Shown: positions 42,217-52,902 of the stretch, in pieces
Layout: every line of letters starts with the position of its first letter
Numbering within the stretch: the stretch's first letter is position 1
Source: Aphrocallistes beatrix
Lineage: Eukaryota > Porifera > Hexactinellida > Sceptrulophora > Aphrocallistidae
Length of the DNA stretch: 64,000 bases
Direction: 5' to 3'
Assembly: GCA_963281255.1 (NCBI GenBank)
Contig: OY725490.1
Span: forward strand, 2,170,001-2,234,000
Program-made: the position numbers and the translations under genes
Notes under the pieces: model-generated
What the model saw: the letters and a program-made list of their open reading frames with translations, nothing else
The model's database searches: none
Told to the model about the DNA's origin: nothing

Positions 42217-43461
42217 TCAAAATATCAGAAGACGATGGTCACTGCACACAAGGATAATACTCCCTCTTGCATCTAGTGTGACACAAGCCGGTGCGAATAC
42301 GCTATCCGTAATTATATGAACTACATCTCCTTCATGATTGAATATTATAACAACATTCTGATCGTAATCTGATATAATAAAGTTACCAGCACCATCTATA
42401 CAGAATGACCAAGGATATTTCAAATGTTTGGAAATAGAAGTGAGGACAGGACTCTGTATCTGAGTTAGGTCATGTCTGAATGAATAGAGGAAAGGTTTGT
42501 TGTAACTAAGTACATAAATGAACTCGCTGGTTAGTTTTATGTCAGTAGGAGACTTCAGTATTCCTTGTCCGAACTGAGAATTGAATTGGAAATCTTTTGA
42601 GAATATTTGAATTCTATTGTTTCTATGGTCACATACAAATATTTCTCCATTAGACTGATTGATAGTAATGCCATATGGATTATTAAACTGACCTTCATTC
42701 CCTGGAGTTCCTATCTGTTGGAGAAAAGTGCCATTCAAATCGTAAACTAACAAACAACCACCCGCGCTCTGAGATACGAATACTTTATTTTGGTAGAAAT
42801 CAATACAAAGAGGATGTTTCATCTTACCAGCTCCATTTATATCTCCAAACTTGTATAAATACTTTCCATCTTTATCGAACACTTGAACTCTGTTGTTACC
42901 TTGATCTGCTACGAAAATATTACCAGTTAGGTAGTGTACTGATACTCCAAAAGGTTCGGAGAACTGTCCTTCCTCAAAACCTGATATTCCTCCTATACTG
43001 AGTACAGAATACACTTTTCCCTCATACTTTACTACAGGGAGACGAGATGCTAGTCTAGTCGAGTCAGTAACAGTCACTCTACCAATAGTACCAGCTAAAC
43101 GCAATACTGTCTCATCAAACTCAACACTGACACACTTACAATCGAACTCAGATTTAAACTTTTCACATTTTTCTGTTAATTGTTGGATAATCGAACCGCT
43201 CAATTCGTTAAGATCGTTGGATTGGAAATTTTCTTTGGCAAACTTCAACCCTGCTTCAAGTTCTGTTAGAGATTGTTTGTGTTTATCTCTTTCTCTCTTA
43301 TAAGTGTCTAGAATCTGTTCCAACTCAATCACGAGTTCTCTCTCCCTCTCTCTCAAGCGATTGATCAGTTCACGGAAACGAGTTTCTATCTCAAGTTTTG
43401 CTTCAGAGATTTCATTTTCAAAACTTAATATTTCAGGTGGAGCTACTATAGCCGTTGCCAT
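42217..43461 (-). CDS. Coiled-coil NHL-propeller protein, copy C
   Basis: 414 residues from MATAIV at 43461; acceptor ttcttag lies 11 bases upstream. Same layout as copy A. Loop differences: VADQGNNRV, SQSAGGCLL, CDHRNNRIQ, SDYDQN, and CSDHRL where the others have VG-x-NH. One Gly is missing in TPGNEGQF compared with TPGNGEGQF in the rest. Frame intact. Confidence 0.88.
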   Translation of the reverse strand: MATAIVAPPEILSFENEISEAKLEIETRFRELINRLRERERELVIELEQILDTYKRERDKHKQSLTELEAGLKFAKENFQSNDLNELSGSIIQQLTEKCEKFKSEFDCKCVSVEFDETVLRLAGTIGRVTVTDSTRLASRLPVVKYEGKVYSVLSIGGISGFEEGQFSEPFGVSVHYLTGNIFVADQGNNRVQVFDKDGKYLYKFGDINGAGKMKHPLCIDFYQNKVFVSQSAGGCLLVYDLNGTFLQQIGTPGNEGQFNNPYGITINQSNGEIFVCDHRNNRIQIFSKDFQFNSQFGQGILKSPTDIKLTSEFIYVLSYNKPFLYSFRHDLTQIQSPVLTSISKHLKYPWSFCIDGAGNFIISDYDQNVVIIFNHEGDVVHIITDSVFAPACVTLDARGSIILVCSDHRLLIF

Positions 43462-43504
43462 AGCACAAATTGCTAAGAAAGAATTGACAAAAATTAAAAT
43501 CAAA

Positions 43505-44090
43505 ATTAAACTGAACTCAAAGAATTCCTACCAATGTTCCCTCTAATATCCTGGACGCGACTTATGAAAGGGTGTGCATTAGAAAATCTGTTCCCCCAAC
43601 ACTTCAAAGCATACTTCCTGTGGGGGGCGGAAGTTAGGTATAAATCGGTTACATTTTACCCTAAAATTATCATTGTTCAAGCTTTGAGCTAAATGCTCTA
43701 ACAAAGATCTCATTTTGTCAGATATACAAGTATTACTTTTCATTAGCTCTATAAGAGAAATGTTCTGCTCGAAGACAATTGATGATTACCAGAAGTTGTG
43801 GCCAAATATCGAAGTAAAGAAAGCTTTACTGATCGAATTTCGGGAAATTGAGGCCACTGTACTATCCTGGAAGGCGTTATAAAAGTAGTGGCTTCAAGCG
43901 ACATTTTGAGACTGTAAGGGAACGGTGAACACTGTTCATCCTGTACTCTAACACATGATAGACAAGATTGGCACTAAGAGACTGAGAGCCCAGTCTGAAG
44001 CAAAGTTTCAGCGAGAAAAGGAATCGAAACAAGGTTTGCTATTGCAAGGCTGGATTCGGTTAACCGCCGTCAATGACGGTTAACGGTTAA
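43505..44090. repeat. 5-prime flank of copy C, duplicated upstream of copy F
   Basis: Closely similar to 54190-54720. Both contain a short decayed minus-strand frame (best preserved at 54324-54539, ending in KCNRCN) and a plus-strand ATGATAGACAAGATTGGCAC stretch. The similarity shows that copies C and F share a duplicated upstream region, probably containing promoter and 5-prime UTR exon. No function assigned. Confidence 0.5.
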
Positions 44091-44241
44091 GAAAATTTTG
44101 AATCGGTTGGGGGATCTGCTTTATTTTCTAAATATTAAGACTAATTTCATTGCTTTTCGATGGAGATTCATGAATATTAGTTCTAAAATTTTGTTATTAC
44201 AATATTATTTCTATTTTTCTAACCAAATAGTATATTTCGAG

Positions 44242-44375
44242 ACATTGCTTCGAATAAGCGCCCGGGCGCTTATTTATTTCGTGCACCCTTTAGACCGGGC
44301 GCTTATTCAAACCGGCGCTTATTCAAGCCCCGGCGCTTATTTTTTTCATTCGCTATTTTGACCCGGCGCTCTTTT
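44242..44375. repeat. GCGCTTATT repeat cluster
   Basis: Starts with the perfect palindrome AATAAGCGCCCGGGCGCTTATT and continues with three more CGGCGCTTATT units. It looks like a GC-ended short inverted-repeat element; borders uncertain. Confidence 0.5.
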
Positions 44376-44759
44376 CTTTGTTTACTACATTGACTGGCAC
44401 TTTTATTTTTACCACAACTGAGAATGCTAGTTCTATTAAAAAGGGATAATGTAATGTTTCAAAGAGCACTTGTATCTATACTACTACTTGTATCTATGCT
44501 ACTACTTGTATCTATGCTACTAAAAAATAAGAAGTTATAATTAGAAATAAAGAAAAAAGGAATCAGTGTTAAAGTATCAGAAGACTTACAACGCAATCTC
44601 AAAATAAGAACCGATCCCTGTGTACGCGAAATTTCTTTAGAGAAAGCGAATCAGTCAAGTATCGTTCGAGAAGGTCAATACATCCTAAAATCCCTCTCAA
44701 CGAGTCTTTGGGACAAACTAACACAGAGCCATGAAGCGGCCTTTGTTAATGAATTCTCG

Positions 44760-45283
44760 CTGCAAGGCGAACGAGTATAATATAAGACTTGTTCTACATA
44801 ATACCGCAAAGTGTTTACAAGTGAGCCTTCTTAGTCGCAATGGAATTATATCTCTTTCAGATACAGATAACCTTCTAGACTGACATGTAATAATAAAATA
44901 GAATGGATATTCTAATAAAATACAGTTGAATATTGTTAATATCACACAGACAATACGAATACGCAGATATTTTATCTCCTACTGTTGAGAACACTTGAAT
45001 ATAACTCCAGTTAGTACGAATTCTGGATAATATGGACAATTTCGACCGTCCCTTAGTACGTTCTCGGAAAATAGGTTCTTCGGTTTAGTATGTACTCATT
45101 TTTCTCAACCAAAATCCATCTGAAATATAGATTTCTATGTAGTACAAACTCGGTTAGTACCGCATATGTACTCATGGATAGTACGTACTAATAATTTCTT
45201 CCCGAAAGTATTATCAGGCTCCATACTCTGATAGATAGCATGCCGCAAAGATGTAAGGCTGTAATTCAAGCAAGGGGAGGTTC
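44760..45283. repeat. Left part of segmental duplication (matches 37500-38027)
   Basis: Nearly identical to 37500-38027, including a decayed CAGTAGAACTC-type element and the motif taaggctgtaattcaagcaagg, after which the two copies part: here the sequence continues into the 3-prime flank of copy D, there it enters the CAGGGTTG element. Confidence 0.8.
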
Positions 45284-45808
45284 TACTAAATACTAATGAC
45301 AATTTATTCGATTATGATAAAGAATCACTGTCAAAAGTAATCAGGGACTTAAAAATTTTGAGTAAATTCTTTTTGACCGGCACTGTAGATGTTATATGTT
45401 AATTAGAAATAATCTATTGTTTGAATTTAAAATAGCATTTATAATATTCCAACTCAAGAACTGGAATGAAAAGGACCGAATGGAAGTAATAAAAAGATAA
45501 AAGACCTCTTAAAACAAATCAAAATTGTCCTAAGTAAATTTGTTGTAAAAATAAACAAAAAGTTGCAATGTTGTAAAAGTGATTCTTCCGGCATTTAGGA
45601 TCGAAATATATAAAATCGACGCAGAAACGATTAACCGCTCTAAACGGCATTCAGGAAACTAGAAAGAAGAATGTGAAAAGCAAAACATACAAATGAATTA
45701 ATCAAAAAGCAGAAAATCGATAGTCACGTTAGTTTGAAAAATTATCCAGCATTACCAAGTACAAATATAAACAAACAAGAAAATATTCCAAATAACATTT
45801 AATCAGTG

Positions 45809-47059
45809 CTAAAATATCAGAAGACGGTGGTTTTCGCCTACTATGATAATTCTCCCTCTTGCATCTAGTGTGACACCCATCGGTTTCCGTACGCTACCCG
45901 TGATTCTATGAACTACATCTCCTTGATGATTGAATATTATAACAACATTCTGTTTGTAATCTGATATAATAAAGTTACCAGCACCATCTATAAAAAATGA
46001 ACAAGGATAGCTCAAATGTTTGGTAATAGAAGTGAGGACAGGACTCTGTATCTGAGTTAGGTCATGTTCGAAGGAATAAAGGAAAGGTTTAGTGTTACTC
46101 AGTACATAAATGAACTCGCTAGTTAGTTTTATGTCAGTAGGAGACTCCAGTATTCCTTTTCCAAACTGAGACTTGAATTGGAAATCTTTTGAGAATATTT
46201 GAACTCTATTATTACCACGGTCACATACAAATATTTCTCCATTAGACTGATTGATAGTAATGCCATATGGATTATTAAACTGACTTTCTCCATTCCCTGG
46301 AGTTCCTATCTGTTGGAGAAAAGTTCCATTCAAATCGTAAACTAACAAACAACCACCCGTGTACTGAGATACGAATACTTTATTTTGATAGAAATCAACA
46401 CGAACAGGATTTTTCATCTTACCAGCTCCATCTCTATCTCCAAATTTGTACATATACATTCCATCTTCATCGAATACTTGAACTCTGTGGTTACTTTGAT
46501 CTGCTACGAAAATATCATCAGTTTGGTAGTAGTGCACTGATACTCCAGAAGGATAAGAGAACTGTCCTTCTTCACTACCTGATGTTCCTCCCACAAAGAG
46601 TACAGGAGACAATTTTCCCTCATACTCTACTACAGGGAGACGAGATGCTAGTCTAGTCGAGTCAGTAACAGTCACTCTACCAATAGTACCAGCTAAACGC
46701 AATACTGTCTCATCAAACTCAACACTGACACGCTTACAATCGAACTCCGATTTAAATTTTTCACGTTTTTCGGTGAATTTTTGGATGATTGACTCTGTGA
46801 ATTCGTTAAGATCGTTTGATTTGAAATTATCTTTGGCAAACTTCAACCCTGCTTCAAGTTCTGTTAGAGATTGTTTGTGTTTATCTCTTTCTCTCTTATA
46901 AGTGTCTAGAATCTGTTCCAACTCAATCACAAGTTCTCTCTCCCTCTCTCTCAAGCGATTGATCAGTTCACAGAAACGAATTTCTATCTCACGTTTTGCT
47001 TTAGAGATTTCATTTTCAAAATTTAATATTTCAGGTGAAACTACTATAGCCGTTGCCAT
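45809..47059 (-). CDS. Coiled-coil NHL-propeller protein, copy D
   Basis: 416 residues from MATAIV. Closest to copy B. Full coiled coil and about six blades. Loop differences: HYYQTDDIFVADQSNHRV (two residues longer than others), KMKNPVRVDF, CDRGNNRVQ, ILESPT, HLSYPCSFFID, SDYKQN, VGENH. Frame intact; belongs to the right-hand segmental duplicate with the NLR-like copy 2 upstream of it. Confidence 0.88.
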   Translation of the reverse strand: MATAIVVSPEILNFENEISKAKREIEIRFCELINRLRERERELVIELEQILDTYKRERDKHKQSLTELEAGLKFAKDNFKSNDLNEFTESIIQKFTEKREKFKSEFDCKRVSVEFDETVLRLAGTIGRVTVTDSTRLASRLPVVEYEGKLSPVLFVGGTSGSEEGQFSYPSGVSVHYYQTDDIFVADQSNHRVQVFDEDGMYMYKFGDRDGAGKMKNPVRVDFYQNKVFVSQYTGGCLLVYDLNGTFLQQIGTPGNGESQFNNPYGITINQSNGEIFVCDRGNNRVQIFSKDFQFKSQFGKGILESPTDIKLTSEFIYVLSNTKPFLYSFEHDLTQIQSPVLTSITKHLSYPCSFFIDGAGNFIISDYKQNVVIIFNHQGDVVHRITGSVRKPMGVTLDARGRIIIVGENHRLLIF

Positions 47060-47329
47060 AACGAAATTGCTAAGAATTAAACAAAAAATTAAACTAATGA
47101 ACTCAGCAGGAGAATTCCTCTGTTAGCAGTAACTAAAATTATATTTCAAAATTAACAACTTAGGCTTAGCAGTTGATAGTGTAGTTAGTTATTAATTAAC
47201 CTTAAATGTGGAAGACTAATTGTGGACAATTCACACAGAAATGAATTCATCTCCAATCCGAATGGCCAACAAAATATGCAGAAATAAAAGTTAGCTAAAA
47301 TGCACACTTTTCTTTTGTCAAGGCAGGGA

Positions 47330-49620
47330 TAAAGGGTCGTGACGCAGACATGGGAATAGCAGACACAGAGGTTTCTGTGAATTCCGTTCAACCTGTGTAT
47401 TGGAATAAATCACTACTTTGAAACCTGAGTTGGACACATTCAGGAAGTTGGGAGATGGGTACACGGCGGGGTGTCATGTGTTTATAAATGAGATAAAACA
47501 CATTCATTGACTCGTCGGACAACAGTCCACACAGAAACCTTACGATCATGCGGAACTGAGAGAACACGTCGTACGTATGCACAATGAATCTCACGGACAG
47601 ACACTGGTCGTGCCATTTCTACGAAGCCAGATGGCGCCAATGAACTCTTGAATGTTCAAATGAGCGAATTACCACACCTTCGTTAAGTCACACATATTCT
47701 CCTCTCTCACATATTCGTGCACCAGACCCAGACAGTGGCTAGTCATTTTCACACTTCAAATTTGCAGTGGCACCTTTTTGTCGGAGATCATCTCCCTCAT
47801 GGTCACGCCCTGGAACGCGATAGAACCGATCTCGTGCAGACATTCCACAACGCCGCTATCAGCTCACAGATTTCGTTCACTTGCGTCAGCTAATCGAATC
47901 CCATTCGGTCCAGCTGTCGCCGTATCAGGTACAGAGTTAGCTCGTAGTAGAGTTGTGTCAGTGTGTGGATGCGAGTACCATCATCACTTTTGAGCAGGGC
48001 AGCGAACAGGGACGCGTTCACTGGAATCAGAGACAGCTGTTTCATCTCATCGTACCGATTGAGGAGACCAGTGCACCGCTCGAACAAGGAAGTGTCTTCA
48101 AATTGCTTCTCGAAGTACAGGTCCCTCTGTGCAGGAGAGAACCCCAACACCTGGAAGAAGGTAGAGCTGTTGAAGTGGTGTGAAGTCGACACACCTGTCC
48201 AGGCGCAGTAGGATGAAGGACCGTGCCAGAGTCTGACTGGTTAGGAGGAAGAGAAACAGAGCACAGAGGAGACCATGGATGGATGAAAGGGCGAAAAGTG
48301 TAGTGGGACGGGTAAAAAAACTTAATTTTGGTGCCGTAGCGAAACTGCGTTATAGCACGACGCCCCTGGAGCACTGGAATGCTCAGAATGAATTCCAGTC
48401 CACACAGACATTCAGTGTATAATTCTATTCATTCATTTAAGGTGTACAATAAGGCAGGGGAAGCAAAAAAGTGTAAAAAAAGTGTAGAGTGACGGGTAAA
48501 AAAACTAATTTCGGGGCCGAGTTTTAGCACGACGCCCCTGGAGCAATGGAATTCTTCAGAATGAATTCCAGTCTACACAGACATCCAGTGTATAATTCTG
48601 ATGGCTATACAGTATAACTCGGTTATACTAATCTGTGTGGCAGCAGCATTGAAGAGCAGTACCCTAGCTCCTCACTCTAACATACCTGCACCTGCCATGT
48701 TTAGCATCAGGTACTTAGCGTGAGATTGTGTTTCTACGCCTGTACATTACCAATGTCTAGCTTGATGACATTCCTAGCGTGCTGGAGTGTCTCCAAGTGC
48801 TCTCCTCTAGACAGCTCCAATCGCACCAGCAAGATCTCGAACTCAGAATTAGTCCTCTCTCTGCCCACTGAATGGTGTCCTAGAGCCATTCCTGCGAAAA
48901 CTAACGCGTTTCTTTCCAGCAAGATTTCAGCAGTGAGCATGGATACCCTCACAGAGCTGATGGCGGATGAGCTGGTCTGAACTATGGATTAACTCTGACT
49001 TGGCTACAGAGTACACTGACCTGAGTAGCAGTCAGCCTCTGACATCCGAGTAGCTTCCCTCTTCTCCCTTTCCCGCCATGTCCGCTAGAGTGTCCGTGGA
49101 GCTCCGATGTGTTTGGAGCTGATCAGTCCTCTCGCGAGCTCTGCCAGTCTCCTCGGACTTCAGACTCAGCTTGCTGGTGCAGCTTTGTCTGTCTCGCGTG
49201 CGGAGAGACTCAGCTCCTTCCTGGCCTCGCAGTGCAGTCCTACGCCACCCACGACGCAAGGCCTGACTGTCCTGGCTGAGTCCGCTTCTAGGAAGACTCT
49301 CTGAGCTGTGCTGGCAGACGGGTGAGAGGAGCTGCAGGAGGGAGAGGAGACCGCTGCTCCAACTCGACTCGAACAGTTCAGCAGGACGAGCTCCTGTGGA
49401 TGAGTGGGCGGGACAGTTCCAGACAGATGTGAATGGAAGAGCGGACATATCTCGTAGCCTCCTCTTCCACGTGTGGGGTCTGGCCTGGTCAGAGGAGCGA
49501 CCACTTGACAGGTCTGAAGTTGGCACTAGAGGCAGAGCTCCGCGTGCACTGTGACCTGAGTGTGAAGCTGTGGACACACTGGGTGTGGACTAACACCTTA
49601 TAAAAGTCGAGAAGAATTAT
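47330..49620 (-). pseudogene. Decayed NLR-like (NACHT) gene, copy 2
   Basis: Duplicate of 39467-41750. Segments: TPR-like helices at 48976-48734 (GEHLETLQHARNVIKLDIG followed by a plausible donor gtaatg), the NACHT-following helical region at 48192-47890, which here ends early at a stop (DRMGFD) where copy 1 continues for 45 more residues, and 47594-47388. Small insertions and deletions distinguish the copies, so they decayed independently after duplication. No P-loop seen. Confidence 0.5.
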
Positions 49621-50049
49621 ATCAAGAATTATAAAGTCGTATCAGGTCCAATTTGAGATTTGAGTCAAATCTAAATTATATACAAACTCGAATGAATACA
49701 AATTCATAGGAATATTAATTCAAATTAGAAACCATTATGTTGTTCATAATAATTGAAAGTTCATGAATCACATTTCTACCTTCCTCAGGTGTAAGTGGGT
49801 GACTAAATTGGCCTTCTCCATTCCCTACGAGGCGCATCACCATTGGCTCGAGCCCAGCAGGAAAAGTAGGACGACGAGTACGAGGTAGCAACCATGGAGA
49901 GTGGAGGATCCTTGCTCCAGCCCAGAGAGAGGAGGTCCTCGAGCAGTTGCTGGGGAAATATAAGTATGGATACCCATCCACTGGGAGTCTGAAATCTCGA
50001 GACAGCTGGAGGAGAATTCGTCAGCTGATCCCCTAATTTGCAGACCCAG

Positions 50050-50328
50050 TAAGTCACCGTGGTCCAGTGACGAATTTTAGTAAGAAAGCGTGACGGAACC
50101 TTAAGATTTGCGGTCGATTACCGCAGACTAAACGCGGTGACGAAAAGAGATGAATACAGCTTACCAATCCTCAAGCAATTTTCGAATGTCTGGCAGATGA
50201 TACTTCTCAAAATTGGACATCTCAGCATACTGGTCCATTCCAATTCAGCCTGAGGACATCGAGAAGACAGCATTCCACACTCCAAGGGGCTTATATGAGA
50301 TTAATGTCATGCCGTTTGGTCTGTGCAA
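50050..50328 (+). pseudogene. Ty3/Gypsy reverse-transcriptase fragment
   Basis: Plus-strand pieces of a reverse transcriptase finger/palm: FAVDYRRLNAVTKRDEYSLP near 50110-50165, a frame change, then IQPEDIEKTAFHTPRGLYEI up to VMPFGLCN. The fragment stops exactly where NHL copy E begins, so it marks the break that removed the end of copy E. Confidence 0.75.
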
Positions 50329-51420
50329 TATAATAAAGTTACCAGCACCATCTATACAGAATGACCAAGGATACTTCAAATGTTTGGAAATAGAAGTGAG
50401 GACAGGACTCTGTATCGGAGTTAGGTCATGTCTGAATGAATAGAGGAAAGGTTTGGTGCTACTCAGTACATAAATGAACTCGCTGGTTAGTTTTATGTCA
50501 GTAGGATATTTCAGTATTTCTTGTCCGAACTGAGACTTGAATTGGAAATCTTTTGAGAATACTTGAACTCTACTATTGCCTCTGTCACATACAAATATTT
50601 CTCCATTAGACTGATTTATAGCAATGCCATATGGATTATTAAACTGACTTTCTCCATTCCCTGGAGTTCCTATCTGTTGGAGAAAAGTGCCATTCAAATC
50701 GTAAACTAACAAACAACCACCCGCGTACTGAGATACGAATACTTTGTTTTGGTAGAAATCAATACAAACTGGATCATTCATCTTACCAGCTCCATCTCTA
50801 TCTCCAAACTTGTACAAATACTTTCCAACTTTATCGAATACTTGAACTCTGTTGTTACTTGAATCTGCTACGAAAATATTACCAGTTAAGTAGTGTACTG
50901 ATACTCCATAAGGACAAGAGAACTGTCCTTCCTTTCCACCTGATGTTCCTCTTATACTGAGTAGAGGAGACACTCTTCCCTCATACTCTACTACAGGGAG
51001 ACGAGATGCTAGTCTAGTCGAGTCAGTAACAGTCACTCTACCAATAGTACCAGCTAAACGCAATACTGTCTCATCAAATTCAACACTGACACGCTTACAA
51101 TCGAACTCAGATTTAAACCTTTCGTGTTTAGCTGTTAATTGTTGGATAATCGAATCGCTCAATTCGTTAAGATCGTTCGATTTGAAATTTTCTTTGGCAA
51201 ACTTCAACCCTGCTTCAAGTTCTGTTAGAGATTGTTTGTGTTTCTCTCTTTCTCTCTTATAAGTGTCTAGAATCTGTTCCAACTCAATCACAAGTTCTCT
51301 CTCCCTCTCTCTCAAGCGATTGATCAGTTCACGGAAACGAGTTTCTATCTCACGTTTTGCCTCGGAGATCTGATTTTTAAAATTTAATATTTCAGGTGGA
51401 GCTACTATAGCCGTTGCCAT
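50245..51420 (-). pseudogene. Coiled-coil NHL protein, copy E, fused to antisense retrotransposon sequence
   Basis: Start MATAIV at 51420. Coiled coil and most of the propeller are intact to FCIDGAGNFII (position ~50329). The frame then runs into the reverse strand of the reverse-transcriptase fragment (29 foreign residues) and stops at 50245. The final blade, which should close the propeller by pairing with the N-terminal strand, is lost, so the protein is probably unstable. Loops: VADSSNNRV, KMNDPV, SQYAGG, CDRGNSRVQ. Confidence 0.85.
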
Positions 51421-51823
51421 AAAGGAATTGCTAAGAAAGAATAAGACATAAAATTAAACTAATGAACTCAGGAGAATTCCTACGTTAGCAGAAACTAAAA
51501 TTACATTTAAAAATTAACAACTTAGGCTTAGCAGTTGATAGTGTAGATAGTTCTTAATTAACATTTAATGTGGAAGAATAATTGTGGACAATTCACACAG
51601 AAATGAGTTCAACTCCATTCCGAATGACCAACAAAAATATGCAGAAATAAAAGCTAGCAAAAATGCACACACTTTCCTTTTGTCAAGGCAGAAACATTCT
51701 TCTTTATGAAAGCGACATGCCTGAAGGCTGGGAAAGTGATTGATATTTAGTAAGTTTTATTGAGTTAGCATGAAATAATATGGAAGTAGTTCTCGTGTCT
51801 AAGTTTATCTGATAGTAAGTATA

Positions 51824-52010
51824 CAGTAGAACTCAGATAAGACGTACCCCTTCGGGAAGGAATTATTATTACGTACTATCCGTAAGCACGTACTATCCGA
51901 GTTTGTACTAAATAGAAATCTATATTATAGATTGATTTTGGTTCAGAGAAATGAGTACGTATTAAACCCAAGAACGCACTATCTGAGTACGTACTAACCG
52001 AGTTCTACCG
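51824..52010. mobile_element. CAGTAGAACTCGG-type MITE
   Basis: 187 bp, TA-flanked, with ends CAGTAGAACTCAGATAAGAC and the inverse CGGTAGAACTCGGTTAGTAC. Contains the small hairpin CCCCTTCGGGAAGG. It lies in the 3-prime flank of NHL copy F; the equivalent position downstream of copy G has the related element 55829-56011, so the insertion predates duplication of these two units. Confidence 0.85.
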
Positions 52011-52266
52011 TATCAGCAAACTAAGAAAGGAACAATCTTGTATATTCCCTCTACTTCTCAAGTAAACTAACAACTTCAGAGCGATATTAGCTGAACAAAA
52101 AAGTTCAACCAAAGCAATAGCAATCGATCAGTAAATCTTAATAGAAATGGGATCGAGAATCTCAATAGAGTAACTATTAATATCTGCATTAAGTAAATTA
52201 GATAATATTAACTAAATGGAGCAAACATAAAGGATAACAATAAAATCTCAAATCAGTATTCTAAAC

Positions 52267-52848
52267 GGGGGCGCTGCATTAGTGCGAATTTGTAGAGTTG
52301 GCATTAGTTCTACTCGATTTATGGAGAGTTGGCATTAGTTCTACACGAGTTTTAGAGAGTTGGCATTAGTTCTACTCTACTTTTTAGAGAGTTGGCATTA
52401 GTTCTACTGAGTTTTAGAGAGTTGGCATTAGTTCTCGATTTTTTACAGGGTTGGCATTAGTTCCAGTTCTACTCTACTTTTGTGAGGGTTGTCATTAGTT
52501 CTACTCGCGTTTTGGAGGGTTGGCATTAGTTCTACTCTATTTTATAGAGAGTAGACATTCGTTAACGGAAATATGGTTGCGGAGAAAATAATCGCAGAAA
52601 GTGAAAGTAGGCATTTTAAGTTTGAAACAGTGTCAAATTGACCGTGAAAGTGGCATTTTAACTTTGTGAGGTTTGGAAGCATAACAATGAGTAAAAATCA
52701 AGAATTGATTATTTAGAACTAATGCCAACTCTCCCAAAATTCGAGTAGAACTAATAACAACCCTCTCAAAAGTAGAGTAGAACTAATGCCAACTCTCCAA
52801 ATTCGCACTAATGCCAACTCTAGAAATTCGTACTAATGCAGGCACCTC
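52267..52848. mobile_element. Fold-back element with internal tandem repeats
   Basis: A 582-bp insertion flanked by the 8-base duplication ttctaaac (52259-52266, 52849-52856). Its ends are inverted repeats around TGCATTAGT and CGAATTT. Inside, about eight tandem units of GAGAGTTGGCATTAGTTCTA run one way, and the right part carries the same unit inverted. The same site downstream of copies C and G is empty (tattctaaacgttagtg), proving insertion. No coding capacity. Confidence 0.92.
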
Positions 52849-52902
52849 TTCTAAACGTTAGTGTGGAAACAAAACTAAATAAGAAAGTATCTCAATCAAC
52901 AT

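Noticed and set aside
44055-44105. Hairpin around CCGTCAATGACGG with GGTTAAC repeats
   Set aside because: Short and without defined ends or a second copy in the window; no function can be supported.
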